Origin: Sordariomycetes sp. S80-01Y
Lineage: Eukaryota; Ascomycota; Sordariomycetes
DNA length: 64,000 nucleotides
Direction of reading: 5' to 3'
Assembly: GCA_037042185.1 (NCBI GenBank)
Contig: JAXQJY010000028.1
Coordinates: 1,054,001 to 1,118,000 of the forward strand
Under the pieces are notes generated by a model. It was given only the letters and a program-made list of their open reading frames with translations. It was not told the DNA's origin and searched no databases. Of this stretch, positions 1-11,766 are shown piece after piece (the first letter of the stretch is position 1; each line of letters starts with the position of its first letter). The position numbers were made by a program, and so were the translations under genes.

Positions 1-640
1 TCGCCCTCGTCGGTACTACACTGTGTCCCGTGAGACCATTGACGGTCTTGTCGGCGATGCGCACGAGCTCATCAACTTCGTCGTCATTGAGACACAGCGC
101 ATTCTGTTTGTGGAGAACGTTCCTGCTTCTCTTGCTGTAAGTGTTCCGCTAATCGGGATCAAAGGCGCTTGGAAGCTGACGATATAGGCCGCCGTTTTCG
201 CCTTCATCGGCTACCACCTTACCAAGCTGGTTCCGTACTGGGGTCTTGCCGTCACTGGCACCATTCTCGCCTTCGTGCTCCCTCTGATCTACGTCACCAA
301 TAAGGAGCTGATCGATCAACACCTCAAGAACGCTAGCGACGTCGTTGAGGCTCAAACTGCCCAGGTCCGAAGCGTCGCGCAGAAGCAAGCTGAGCAGGTC
401 ACCACCCTGGGCAAGCAGTACGCCGGCGACTACACCGGCAAGGTCCAGGAGATGCTGCGGGGCAAGGGTGGCTCTCCTACTAGCAACAAGGCTGAGCCCG
501 TTGTTTCCGAGCCCGCGGAGAAGGTGCCAGCCTTCCCCGTTGCTCCTACTGAGGAACCTAAGAAGGCCGTCGATGTCGACGCTCCCGAAGTTCCCCAAGA
601 GCCCGTCCTTCCCAACAAGGAGGAGCCCCTCATCTCTTAG
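1..640 (+). CDS. rtn1: Reticulon-like protein, C-terminal part (5' end outside window)
   Basis: C-terminal part of a reticulon-homology protein, a family that inserts membrane hairpins and shapes tubular ER. Exon 1..136 reads in frame from base 2. A 51-nt intron (137..187, GTAAGT...TAG) joins in phase 0 to exon 188..640, ending in TAG. The visible protein has the second hydrophobic hairpin (AAVFAFIGYHLTKLVPYWG, then a run ending at LPLIYVTNKE) and a long charged, Pro/Glu-rich cytosolic tail. The segment before the intron (RFSR-like basic stretch, then ETIDGLVGDAHELINF) fits the loop between hairpins of fungal Rtn1. The start and first hairpin lie outside the window. It is convergent with BMS1. 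The family call rests on hairpin arrangement and loop wording, not on an alignment. Confidence 0.82.
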
Positions 641-1144
641 GTGGCTTTGCACGAGGACAACTCCGAAAACATCGAAAGACGGCAATCCGAGCCGGTTTCG
701 AATTCTGAGCACGATATCTGTGAAGATCGACGACAATCAGCTGAAGGATCTGCGCCTTAATGGCACTGATCCCGCACAGCTATGTGGCATGAGGTAGTAG
801 GGAACCTAATGAGCAACGGAAGGGGCTTGTCATACTGTCTGGAGGATACTGGAGGATAGGGCGCATGGGGGAACGAAGCACGAAGGCGATATCGAGCGCG
901 CATTTGTCCACGTCTGTGGGTTGATGCTCGGTGTCTCATTTCGCGACGTCAGCTTTCTTCGTAGCTCTTTGTCAGTTTCAGGTGTTCGAGGGCGTCATGA
1001 GTTACATATACGGTGTGCTTTGCCTGAGATTTCATAGCTAGTCGAGATTGCACAATAACCTATATTGCATCTTTGACGCCAGTCACACACCAGTCCGATG
1101 GCTATATACAAAACGTCCCAACCAGGGATACGAATAATGGACGT

Positions 1145-4100
1145 CTACCTCTTGCTCCTCTTGCCCCCGCCGCCACCGCTGTCAGCACCTCGCTTTCGCC
1201 CATTCTTGCTCCAGAACTCCTTCGTCTCTCTCTTCTCCCTCGCCTCCTTCTTCTCTAGATTCTCGGCCATCTTCTTCTGGAAGGCAGCCCTGTTCTCCGC
1301 CTTCTTCGCCCGTCTCTTCTTTGCCGCATCGTTGCGAATCGTGAGCAACTCCTGCATGAAGGCCCTGGCCTTCTTCTCCTCAGGCGCATTCTCAACCACG
1401 GCGCGCTTCTGCATGTAGGTCGGCTTGCTCTGCTTCTTGGTGTGGATGATCTGGGACTTGTATGGCAGCTGCGCGGCGAGGGATTTGGGCACCCTCAGCG
1501 GGTTGAAGTGCCTGTTCTCGCGCTCGATGGGGCGGTACTGCGAGTTCTTGAGCTGCGGGGTGGCGATGTCCTGGTCGCGGCGGACCTGGCCCGTCAGGCG
1601 CATGGCTTGCCAGCCCGCGAGGTTGGTGACGGGGTTGTAGAAGCGGTGCGGCTTGACGGGGTACCACGCCCGCAGGAAGACAATGTCGGAGATGAGGATC
1701 TTGTCCTCGAAGGTAGCGCGGAAGTGGCCCTCGGGCTTGGACAGGGCGCGCTTGATCTGGCCGCGAACTCCCGACACCGTCTTGATGGAGGCGCCCTCGA
1801 ACTTTGCGATCTCGAGGGACGAGGAGAACATGTCCTTGATGAAGGCGGTGTTCTTGAAGATCTTGTAGGGCGTGCCCGTAAGCTTGAGCTTCTTGACGAT
1901 CTCGGTGGACTCGTCCACGGAGAGGACCGTGCCCGTGGCGGCGATGCGGAAGCCGCTGTTCTCCTTGGAGAAGGAGTTGAAGCAGGCGAAGCCCGTGTTG
2001 GGCGCGATGAGGGGCCCGTAGAAGGTGCCGAAGCAGTGCATGTGCTCAGGGGTGTACTTGAGCATCCTCGACCGCGTCCGCGAGTCGGTGAGGGAGTAGA
2101 TGGGCAGGGACTGGAAGCGCCGCCATCCGAGGGAGAAGATGAGGGGGTCGTTCGTCTTCAGGATCCGCTTGTGCCAGCGGTGGCGCTTGATCCTGACCTG
2201 GACGAAGCCGAAGCGGTCTTCCGTGGCGGACAGACCGCCCACCACGACGGGGGTGCGGCTGTTGAACCGCTCGACGAACTCGGCCGGGACGCCCTCGAGA
2301 ACGATCTTGGCGTACTTGCCAGCCCTGTAGCCCTCCACCATTGCCCTCTGCCTCTCATCAAGCTCCGAGTACTCCTCCTTGTTGATATCCAACTGCTTCT
2401 GAATCATGGCTTTCTGGGCGTCGTACCAATCGTCCTCGCCGAACTCCTGGATGTCGCCGCCCTCGCGCCGGGCGTTGGCCTTGTCGTTGAGGAAGCCCTC
2501 GCGGTCTTCCTCCTCGAACCTCTGCTTGAGCTCTTCCTTGCGGCGGGCATTGGCCTCGCGCTCGGCGGCAATTTCTTGCTCGGTTTGCTGCTCCGGAGCC
2601 TCGGGGGCGGCATCGGCTTCCAAATCTTCAAAGGCGCCGTCGCCCTCGGAGTCCTCGCCCTCGTCGAAGCCGTCGAAGTCGTCCTCGCCGTTTTCGGAGC
2701 CGTCGTCACCGTGTTCCCCGCGAGCGTGGGTGGTGAAGCGCTGGCGGAGGGCATCGACGTTGGCGGCGTCGGCCCACTTTGCAGCGAGATCCTCGTAGTC
2801 GTAGAGCGGTATTGAGCGGTCCTCGGTCTGGTCTTCAGCCTCCTTCTTCGTCTTCTTGAAGAAGTCCTCGTCGTCTTCGTCGGCCTCGATATCCTCTTCC
2901 TCATCCCGGTCCGTGCCTTTCCAGCGGCTGAGCGCTTCCCCTGGGGTGAGGTTCAGATCGTACATGAACCGAGCGAGATCGCCGGTGTTGTACGTCCGTC
3001 TCTGCCCGTAGAGCTTCATGGCTTTCCCTTCGAGGTCGTCCTTCCAGCGCATGGCGGCGTCCTCTTCATCTGAGTCGTAGTCTTCCTCCTCTTCCCCTGA
3101 TAGCGACCCCAGGTCAGAGTCACTGTCGGCGAACGCGACATCGCCCTCGTCCATCTTCTTGTCTTCGCTCTTGCGGAACATCTTGCCGACTTTTCGCTCG
3201 TTGAACTCGACCTCTGAATCGGCGTCGTCGTCTTCCTCACCGCTGACGAAGCCTTCATCGTCGCCACCATCCTCGTCGTCATCTTCGCGTTCTGCTATCC
3301 TCGCTCGGCGCTGTGTCGTGCGGCCTGTGTCTTCCTCCTCCGCGATCTCCTTGATCTGCTCACCGCCCTCGAAGAGCTGGACTCCGTTCTCCATTTGGCC
3401 AAGAAGTCTGCGCTCGCCCTGAAGGCCAACAATCATCTCCTCACCCTCGCCGCGTTCGGCATTTTCGTCGTCATGGTCAAACTGGAACCCCTTTTCCCGC
3501 GTGATCCAGACGGCGTCGCCATCGATCTTGAGACCGCTTCGATCAGACATTGGCGCATATACCTTTCTCTCTTTCTCATCCAGCCTCTTCCTGCCAGTCT
3601 TGCCAGTGATTTTCTCCAACGCCTTCTCCATCGATGGTGTAGGACAAGGGTCAGGCAGCACCTCCATGTTCGCCACGGTGAAGTCTCCCAGCCCGGGAAC
3701 GTGTATCCTTTGCCCTTGCGACGAAAAGTTTGTGCCTCTGAGGTATCCCGACAGCACAACCGACCGGTCGCATTTCGGGTCTTCCTCCATCTTGGTGGGA
3801 TGTGTGATGTCGCGGAAGCTGTCGATTACGGAATAAGGATGCGAATTGCGCCAGATCAACGGCCGAGGGTTCTTCATCACCGACAGGAACCTCGAAAGGT
3901 TATGGATCTCGCGATCGGGGTACCGGCCATTCATGACACCGGAAAGGTAGAACAAATGCGCACCATTGTACAGCTCGGTCCATAGCCTCCTTTTTAACCT
4001 CTTCTTTGCATCCTTCAAGGCTTGTGGCTTCTTGAATAAGTCGAGATGTGTGAGGATGCCAAAGACATTTCCTGGCATTCCCGTCGCGGAGAGCACATTC

Positions 4101-4604
4101 AGGAACTCCATCGTCTCCATCTCGAAGCCGTAGTTTCCGTCGATCATGAGCAGGACGATGTCTGCAACCTTGGCCACATCGACCATGGCTTCCAGTTCGT
4201 TCGGGCATTCGAGAAACGTGAGACGCTGCTTTTTCGAAGTCACGACCGTGATCGGGCCCTGGGGGTCTGTGATGGTTTCTTTGGCGTAGCGGCGGACGAG
4301 GGACTTGAGGAGGGTGGTCTTGCCGACACCTGGAGGGCCAACGATGGCGACGAGTCGAGGAGGGGCTTCATCGGGAAGGCGGTCGACGAGGGGAACATGA
4401 AGTCGCTTTTCTTTGATCTGAAATCGTCAGTGCGTGGCTTTTGGCATTTCTCGCAGCAGGTAGACTTACATCTTGCGACCTCGCAGCAGTCCGGGCGAGC
4501 CTCCCAGGATTTGCAAACGCAAAAGCCTTCGGGTTCTTCTCCCCCGTATGCTGCTTCTTCTCCTTCTTCGAGCGATGAACCTTGTGCGTCTGTTGCCCGT
4601 CCAT
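1145..4604 (-). CDS. BMS1: Ribosome biogenesis GTPase Bms1
   Basis: Essential nucleolar GTPase of the 90S pre-ribosome, which binds Rcl1 and supports early 18S rRNA cleavage. Two exons: 4604..4470 (45 codons) and 4417..1145, around a 52-nt intron (4418..4469) in phase 0, giving about 1135 aa; yeast Bms1 is of similar size. The N-terminus carries THKVHRSKKEKK and then NPKAFAFANPGRLARTAARS, typical of Bms1. The P-loop GPPGVGKT is near residues 72-79 and DGNYGFEMETMEFLN follows. The middle is very acidic (Asp/Glu tracts over about 2.4-3.4 kb) and the C-terminus is the conserved Bms1/Tsr1 domain (LGWRRFQSLPIYS, HMHCFGTFYGP) with a basic tail. The ATG at 4604 was chosen because it opens the conserved motif; the open frame extends 13 codons upstream. 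The acidic bias makes a long spurious ORF on the opposite strand. Confidence 0.97.
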
Positions 4605-4708
4605 CTTGGCGGCTGTCAGTCGGTCCAACTGTTCAGGCGACAATCGGTGTTGCGACAGACGACCTTGTGATATCTCGAGGTCACCTCACAGAAAGTTATT
4701 GCGCCTGG

Positions 4709-4736
4709 GAAAAATTTCGGGCGATAACGTTTATCG
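4709..4736 (-). promoter_or_regulatory. RRPE-like and PAC-like elements upstream of BMS1
   Basis: About 105-130 bp upstream of the BMS1 start lies GAAAAATTTC (4709-4718), close to the RRPE element, followed at 4721 by GCGATAA, close to the PAC core GCGATGAG. RRPE and PAC mark ribosome-biogenesis promoters in yeasts. A short inverted repeat, CGATAA-cgt-TTATCG (4722-4736), overlaps the second motif. The assignment rests on motif likeness and position only. Confidence 0.4.
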
Positions 4737-5903
4737 ATAAGGATGCAAGTGGGGGATCACGACGTACGGAGCGGGACGGATCAGGTGCCAAGACTCGGCC
4801 GAGTGAAGCCACGCTTCTCCTCCGCTCCAGCTCCCATCCGTTCTTGGAGTCTTCCACTCCAAGCGAGCCATCCACGTTCTTTTGAATGAGCCCGCCCGGT
4901 CATGGGATCAGGAGAGGTAGAGGGCGCTTCCTGCAGCGGGTAGCCGCAAGACTTCTCATCCGTCTTTCGGCGCAGATGGTGATTCGAGGACACAAGGACG
5001 GCAAAGCCACTTCTTCCCAAGCAGTCGAGCTGCTGCCCCCGCCGTTTAGCTTTACCAAACACCATAGAGGCGCGCACTTCTGTCGGTCAAGAGTGCATAA
5101 TCTCTGGCGCACGCTGCTGTGACGAAGGCCGGCACATCCTACGCGGCTTCACAACGGTCGTCGTCAGGATGTAACCGCGGCATTGCCGTCCTTGCCGGCC
5201 TCAATCATCTCCCGCTTACAAGATTGCAGCTTCGGGTACTGTGACCAGTACTGTGAACAGGTAGGCGTAGAACAACAGGAGCAGTACGATCCTCACTTTC
5301 GGGTAGAGAACCCCTGCAGAATCGACTGCGAGTGTTGCGCTCCGCCGTGATTTTGTGCCTGGTTGACTCAGGGTGTGACCCCGCGTGAGTCAACATACTG
5401 CGTCTAAGCGATAGATTGCGAGTGCGAGCCCACGATACTCTGTTGCGACTTTTCGACGATCAATACAAATTCTCTGTTGATTGCAGTCGATGGAAGCCAA
5501 ACTGCAAACACGTAAAATTTTACGGCATACCCACGCGTTCTGAATCGTCACCTCAATGTCCAGTACGCGCAAACAGCAGCCTTGTAGGCAGAACAATGAA
5601 CCGATAATGCGCCTCATGGGTGTGTGGGCCCCCCAAATGTCGGTTCTGTAGCCCGGATCATCACTCGACGAACAGGCCATTGGTGTCCGAACGCATGCAG
5701 GTTGGCCCTGTGCCCTCCCCAGAGAAAAGCCTCGAAGGGTGCCCTGGCGCCCGCTGCCGTGAGTCACGTAGCCCTTTGACGCCTTGCATTCGTAGCCCAT
5801 CGCGAAGCCACCTCGGGAACATGAGGAAAGCCCCAATTCCCCATCTTATGGCTGTGAACGCCGGGGTCGTGAACGCCTTGCGGGCGGAGAAAGGGGAAGG
5901 GCG
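4737..5903. other. Intergenic region between BMS1 and the small gene at 6167
   Basis: About 1.2 kb without a supportable gene. Open frames on both strands are short, overlap each other and resemble no family I recognise. It presumably holds the upstream regions of two divergent genes. Confidence 0.5.
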
Positions 5904-5912
5904 TATAAATAG
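5904..5912 (+). promoter_or_regulatory. TATA box of the small gene at 6167
   Basis: TATAAATAG at 5904-5912, preceded by GCG. It lies about 260 bp upstream of the ATG at 6167 and 180 bp upstream of the ATG at 6086, which implies a leader of 150 nt or more. It supports a real, possibly inducible, transcription unit here. Confidence 0.5.
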
Positions 5913-6085
5913 GCAGTGAGATTCCTGAGGTATAGATCGATCTTCTTAGGCAGACATTTCAAACGTTGAACATTTATCGGCAGACGCCTCGTCTGACTCC
6001 CTAAGCCGCTATTCAATCGCGAAGTCTTGAGACCCATCCGCGATCCAAACTCCAGGAACAACAACAGAGTCATCCCGCCGCCATC

Positions 6086-6157
6086 ATGTCTGCAGCAGGT
6101 CTTTCCCAAGCCGGCGTCGCCAACTCATCGTGTCAGTCACTTACCCCTTTTCTCTAG
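6086..6157 (+). other. Upstream ORF or alternative first exon
   Basis: ATG in a good context (CCATCATG) opens 23 codons and closes at TAG (6155-6157), 9 nt before the main ATG. If read unspliced it is a uORF that would lower translation of the downstream frame. Alternatively 6086..6129 is exon 1, joined by a 42-nt intron (6130..6171, GTGTCA...GAG) to the main frame. That gives a 100-aa protein starting MSAAGLSQAGVANSSSQRAA. The phase works, but both splice sites are weak. Confidence 0.35.
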
Positions 6158-6166
6158 AATCTCGAC

Positions 6167-6430
6167 ATGAGCTCACAGCGTGCAGCGAATTTCATCGGAC
6201 GTAAAGAGACCGCATCCATGCTCGACGGTATCATGTACAACACGCGGCAAGCGCAAGCAAAGGAACGTGCCGCCAAAAAAGAGAATATCAACGTCGAAAC
6301 CGCATCCATATCTACCTTCTCGTCGGACAAGCCGCTGCTCAAGGAAAACAAGGGAAGCGGGAGCAGTGTGCGGAACTTTTTCAAGAGATCTTCGGATGCG
6401 AGGCGTCCAAACGAGAACGTCGTGGGATGA
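6167..6430 (+). CDS. Small conserved-looking protein of unknown function
   Basis: 87-residue hydrophilic protein, or about 100 residues if the upstream exon at 6086 is used. It starts MSSQRAANFIGRKETASMLD, has a KER/KK-rich helix-like stretch (QAQAKERAAKKEN), then a Ser-rich region and a basic end (SSVRNFFKRSSDARR). No membrane segment or signal peptide is visible. I do not recognise the family. A TATA box and a long leader support expression, and a uORF may control it. Its 3' end is about 190 bp from the end of ASK1, which converges on it. Confidence 0.55.
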   Translation: MSSQRAANFIGRKETASMLDGIMYNTRQAQAKERAAKKENINVETASISTFSSDKPLLKENKGSGSSVRNFFKRSSDARRPNENVVG

Positions 6431-6623
6431 AGTCGCTACGGTTAATCTTGTTTGAGTTCACCGTACACAATGGCGTTGGTCAGGGGCAAAGAGCGGGCAA
6501 AGCTGCATTTGTAGTACCAGACACTGGCACGACTGGAAAGGTCGTCATTCAGCCAGGGCATGAAGGAAATTTGATAAATCAATTGGGTATCATTCATTGA
6601 TCATAGAAGGCCTCCATGACCGT

Positions 6624-8034
6624 TCAAAAGCTGTCGTTCAGGATGTCCTCGTTCATCTTGACCATAGTAGGACTGTACTCGGACGACTCAGGATCTGCTC
6701 CAGCCTTCTGCAGGATGTCATCGACAATTCGTCTGCTTGCCTCTCCCGCTAGATTCATGTTAGCCATGATCGCCAGTGTCGGTATGAGCACACGTACCTG
6801 GTGTTTGCAGCAGCTTTGAAGGAGGCAAAGCAAACTGGATCGTCTTGGGCGGACTCATGCCCGCGTACAGGTCAACGTCATCTTCGTCGACTTCCTCTCC
6901 AATGTCCCAATCGATTTCCACCTCATCCCCTTGCTTCCCGGCAGGTGTTCTTCCAGCGAGCGCATCGCGAGTCTTGCGCGCAGTGCCAGGAGTCTGGACG
7001 CTCACACCTGGTGTCCTGGGACCTTGAGCCGCAGCGCGAGCACGAGCGCCAGCTTTGTATGGTGACATGAAGGCTTCACCGCGAAGCTTCGGCACAGCAA
7101 TCTCAGGTGATGACATTGGTGTATCATCCCACTTTGCAGGCTCGGCCCTCTCTTTGCCTTTGCTCTTGAGCGGCGACACCCGCAGCGCAGGCTTATGGGG
7201 CGTAGCCTGGATGCGATAGTTCTTGTCCAGAATCCGGTGCAGCAAAGGGTCTTTCCCTCGCTGTGCCGATTGTTGACCGCCGCTCTTTTCGATAAGCTGG
7301 CGAGGTGTTAAGGTGATATCCGGTAACTTCGCTGTCCGTTGCGCGAAGAGCACTGTCGACTCCTCGTCGCCTCCCAAGACCGTGGTTTGGTCGCCTTCGC
7401 CTTCGCCTTCGCCTTCCTGCTCTCGCATCTCCCTCTTCAAACTTTCATACGGCGAGGCCAGTTCTTGCGCTGTCTTCGTTGCTGGGGGGACACGTGGTGT
7501 GCTGCCGGAGAGCTCACCGTCGTCAAATAGCGACTCGTCATTGTCTTGGGCTTGTTGGTAGGATTGATCGTCGGCACCTTCGTCCGTAGCCAAAGTCTCG
7601 TTGCGACTTGGCGTTTGCTGGATCGAGGTGTCTTCTCGCATGGCTGTGCTTTCGTCTGCACCGGTCGTTTCATCATTGTTCTGGTCTTCGTAGCCGGAGA
7701 GCGAGACGTTGGCCGAGGCCTCGAAGAATTGCTTCCAGAACTGAAAAGTCAGCAGCTTTTCCACGTTTCCCTCGCCGAGGCAAAACAAACCTTTGACGCT
7801 TCCCAAACAGCTCTCGAATTTTCGCCATATTGCTCGACCAACGGCAGGATGCTCGTTGTTACGATTCGATGTGCTTTGCTGAAGTTATGGTCGATTTCTG
7901 CCGTCGCGTCAGCGGTCGCTTCATCGTCGATCCTTGATTGGCGCACCTTGGAGTGTTAGGGTAATTGACTGCTCTAGCTTTTCAAGCTCTTCAGTCATTG
8001 ACAGATTGCGCGCCGCGACGCTTGGTCGAGCCAT
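6624..8034 (-). CDS. ASK1: DASH complex subunit Ask1
   Basis: Subunit of the DASH/Dam1 complex, which rings kinetochore microtubules and couples them to chromosomes. Four exons rebuilt: 8034..7947, 7897..7791, 7740..6798 and 6748..6624, with introns of 49, 50 and 49 nt, all GT-AG and phase-consistent, giving 420 aa. The N-terminal Ask1 signature is clear once spliced: MTEELEKLEQSITLTLQEID, then HNFSKAHRIV, then FWKQFFEASANVSLSGYED. The rest is disordered and rich in S/T-P sites (for example TLTPRQLIEKS, RTPAGKQ), matching Ask1 as a Cdk1 target. An EGEGEGEGE run comes from a short coding repeat near 7.40 kb. The C-terminus has a second conserved block (ASRRIVDDILQKAGADPESS). Confidence 0.93.
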
Positions 8035-8485
8035 CTTCGCGGTTCTGGTTATTGATGGTGATTCCGTTCAGTTCAGCGGTGTTGGTAACGCGTGGATACG
8101 CGGTGAGGGGCAGTTGGGCTTCAGCGCGTGCCGTTGTGGTCAGTGCAGTGGCACTACAGGTGGAGAATTGCGGGGGACCTTGTTTAGGCTACCCCTTTTG
8201 TCGACCCCTTTTCTTACACTTCAGGCTGTCACCTTCTACTGCACCAAATTAGAGTAGTACGTTGAAGCTCCTGTTGCCGTATCTCTGTGTAGAGAATCAG
8301 CACAATGCGATCAGCAACCCAGGTGCAAATTTCAGAATTCGGACATGAGGGCACCCCATTCAGTCACATTATTGTGCCAATGGCGTTTCCGTCTCAGCTT
8401 TGGGAGAATACTGGAAGGCACGTGAACCACGATGATGCAATTCACGACGGAATGGTTCCTAATCATGATGTACTCTAAGATCTCA

Positions 8486-11361
8486 TTACTTCGTGTAGTA
8501 GCTGTTAATGTCTAGTTTGACCAGCAGGTGTGCAATCATGCTCTCGTCGCCCAATGCACCCGAAGCGAAGTCATCCTTCTTCATCGCCGCTCGACTCTTC
8601 TCCGTCAGCCCCCGGCACACGGTAATAAACACCTGAACCTTCTTCTTGAACCTGCGATAAAACTGAGCAGGATCTTCTGCGCCACTTATTTCAGATCCTT
8701 GTCGTCGCAAGCGGGCAACCTTGGCGTACTGGAGAATGACTGCAAAGACCTCTTCCAGCAGTTTGAGCACCGGCTGCTGTCGCTTGCGCAAGAAGAGCGC
8801 CGCCATGATAGCTTGCAGGACGTTCGAGTGGAGCTCTCGCAGCTGCTCTGGACTTTCAAGCTGTTCAGCGTGCCGCGTGTCAAGAGATGTTTGGATCTTG
8901 TCTAAACGTTCCTCGAAAGCTGCCCACGGACTAGCAATCGCAATGTCGAAGAAGTATGATGTTATACTGCTCACGAAGTGTCGCGCTTCCCTCACGAACC
9001 GGTAGGCTGCACAGTCGAATTCCTCTCCACAGCTCATAGCATCGTTCCAGAGAAAGTCGGTGACAAAGACCATTCGGAGGATGCGGACAAGGAGCATGAA
9101 GATGCGGTCGTAGTGCATCAAGATCATGGGAGTGATGACGAAGCGCAGGTTATCCGGTGCCTTGTAGCTCATGCGAAGAAAGTCCAACGCCTCGAGCGAG
9201 TCTGGATCCATGCACTTCTCAATCTCGTCTTCTGAAAGATCGCGGACAGCAAAGCTGAGGTCTCCTGGGAGATCAGATGCGTCCCTTGAGATAGGGGCTG
9301 GAGTGCCGGTGCCCTCCAAATTAGATTTGTAGCTCTCAGTAAGCACTCCAGCCAACGCCAGCCTGAGCTCAGAACTTGCGGGTGGCCAGGTGTCACGGCC
9401 ACCTAGACGGAGGCCCATTACTCCCCCTTGCCGGGCAACCCCAGCTTGTCTATCTGCGCGCTCGAGGTCCGGGTCGAACAAGGCATGAGAGAGGCGACTG
9501 CTGAACAAGCCGTTGCCCAATAGCTGGAAGTTCCGCTGGAGTCTTAGATGCCCTCGCAGGTCGTGACTTCGAAACAGCTCGCGCATCGTCTCGCGGTTGA
9601 TGACTTGCGCCTGAGCTGCCACAATGTTGCCGAACGAAAGCACTGGTATCAGGCTGTAGTGAGGTCTCGTCGTACAGTGCACGGTGGGATGTTGCGGTCC
9701 CGATAGTCGCTCTCGAATGATGCGAGCTAAGCGGCCTTCTGCAGCCCTCACCTTCACAGGAGCGTCAAGTTCACTCATCGATGCCATGATCCGCTCTCCC
9801 ATGCCACGCTCGTCCAGCACGAAGAATTCAAGCGCCGGCTTCGGGTCCCCAAAAAGTTGAGATGGACGAGCTACATCACTTGTCGTGCGGGCTTGAGCAT
9901 TTTCGACGAAATCCCATAGAGTCGTTCGATATTCAGCTACCCGAGTTTCCAACTCAAGTATCCTATCCCACTCATAGAGCCACTCTGTAGTGGGTGGCTT
10001 GTTTGTGTCGACGGCACCGGGTTGTGAAAGTGGGTGTTCTGGATGAGCTTCCCTAAGGAATCGCAGATTCCGACCAGTCTCGAGAATGAGCTGCGCGAGA
10101 TCATTCGGCATGAAGTCTGGCAGTCTGCTGCGATCTAGACGAAAATCAATGTCCTCGGCTTCTTCGCCGTGGTCGTCCACGTAAGCCTCGGCCTCGACTT
10201 TGACAAATCCCTTAGACATTCCCACATCGCTTTTTGTGAGCAAGATGCCTTCTTCCCGTCGAGTGCCGATCCACTCCTCGATTTGCTCCGTCCAGGGTCT
10301 CGAGACTCGACGCAAAACCTCTTGCATAACCTCGAGGAGCCATGGTTCACTGTTCTCTACTTGACAGACATACCTAAACGCCATCGAGATGATGAACTCA
10401 TCTGTTGGCTGTCTGTCTAGCTCCGATACCAGTGCATGGAGAGGGGACAAGATCGACCCTATGCCTCTGATGGTCGTTTGTAGCAGTAGCAACGACCTGT
10501 ATGCCTGCCCTGTTCCGACCGTACTCTGTTGTACTGCCTGCAGGGCTTCATCCAGAGCGCTTGCGAGAGCTACACTACATCGGCTCGTATTCTTCGAATA
10601 TGTTCGCTGGACATACGTTCTCAGTTCTAGCAGTTGCTTCCCACAGGTAGAACATTGCTTTTGGAGACCTTGCAGAACGTTGGCAGAAAACCCAGAGATC
10701 CGCATCGAGGGCAGTGCGGGTGTGAAGGACGTCCCGTCCTCATTCCTGAGGAACAAGATTGATTCTCGTCCAAGCGCCAAGGCCATCAGGGAGGCGAGGT
10801 ATGTCTTCGCATCAACGGCCGGCACATCCTTGTTGCTCAGCTCAAGCGGATCGTCGGTCCAGCTCAACACAGCGTCGTAGGCTGATGCCCCAGCTTCGGT
10901 AAGCAGTAAAGGCTGCGCTTCCGAGGGCACTCTGCTCAAGAAAGCGTCCCATGTCCGCAACTCGGGTTCGGGTTTGACTGGTTCGTCGTAACAATCCCAG
11001 TCAAGAATCTCTATGTCGTCGTTGGCAGTTTTGATATAATCGTTCGCAGCGTTGTTTGTGTTCGCTTCGTCGGCAAGTACGTCGTCGTTGGTCTCTTGAA
11101 GTTGGGGAGGTTTGAAGAAACCATCTTGCTGGGGGGCCGCAGGCTGGACATCGGCGAAACACTCAGACATATAACTCTGAGAATCTAGTACAATCAGCTT
11201 TCCCACTCAGTCACGGCCACCATCACCCTCGACTTACGACCAAGATTGGTTGAGAAGAAGGAGCCTGCATCATTTCGAGGGAGCTGGTCGACCCATGTTG
11301 AGGTGCGCCAGAGATCGGGAACTGCGAAGACGTTGGCCACGTCCTCTTCTTGGTTGTTCAT
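8486..11361 (-). CDS. Gamma-tubulin complex component, GCP6-like (Alp16/GcpF)
   Basis: Member of the Spc97/Spc98 (GCP) family that builds microtubule-nucleating complexes at spindle pole bodies. Two exons: 11361..11238 and 11184..8486, with a 53-nt intron (11185..11237, GTAAGT...CTAG), giving about 940 aa. The N-terminus DVANVFAVPDLWRTSTWVDQ resembles the leader of fungal GCP5/GCP6 proteins. The first GCP domain spans about 140-450, including LPDFMPNDLAQLILETGRNL and EAHPEHPL, wording I associate with GCP6. The C-terminal gamma-tubulin-binding domain contains LEALDFLRMSYKAPDNLRFV and ends in a short tail (LLVKLDINSYYTK). The start is the first ATG of the open frame; codons further upstream lack ATG. 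It diverges from EAF7. The GCP family is firm, the GCP6 subtype less so. Confidence 0.8.
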
Positions 11362-11766
11362 ATTGACATCATGTCCAACATCAGCACGCCGACTCTCTCG
11401 CGATTGTTGCGACAAGTCTCCGTCTCGGTCCTTGGTGTGTGATGTGTACGGGTTGGGATCCTGCCCCGCGACAACGCGACTGACGCGTTTGGAGGTGCGC
11501 CTGCGGCAGAGTAGCGGGTACTTCCATTCTGTGCCCGACCCCTCTGTAAGCTCAAGTACTGTCTACGCACGGCTTTCCGCTGATGATCTCATGTCCGCAC
11601 CTCCAACTCGGGTTTGTTCCTGGACCCCGAATCGCAAACCTTGACAACATTGTGTCTTTCCACATCAATTGACCACCAACTTCTCAACCCCACCGTATGA
11701 AAAATATTCGACATCTCCGATAGAGTGCACGTCGTCGACCCGCGCCAAGCGAGTCGTCTACAAGTA
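11362..11766. promoter_or_regulatory. Shared divergent promoter, GCP6-like gene and EAF7
   Basis: 405 bp separate two divergent start codons and must hold both promoters. No TATA box is obvious. Short open frames here on both strands have no coding support. Confidence 0.4.

Noticed and set aside
1442-2815. 457-codon open frame on the plus strand opposite BMS1
   Set aside because: It mirrors the codon bias of the acidic BMS1 region; its protein is a Val/Leu/Asp-rich antisense artefact with no family likeness.
5390-5836. 148-codon minus-strand frame
   Set aside because: No ATG in good context, no domain, and it lies in what should be the promoter region of the small gene at 6167.
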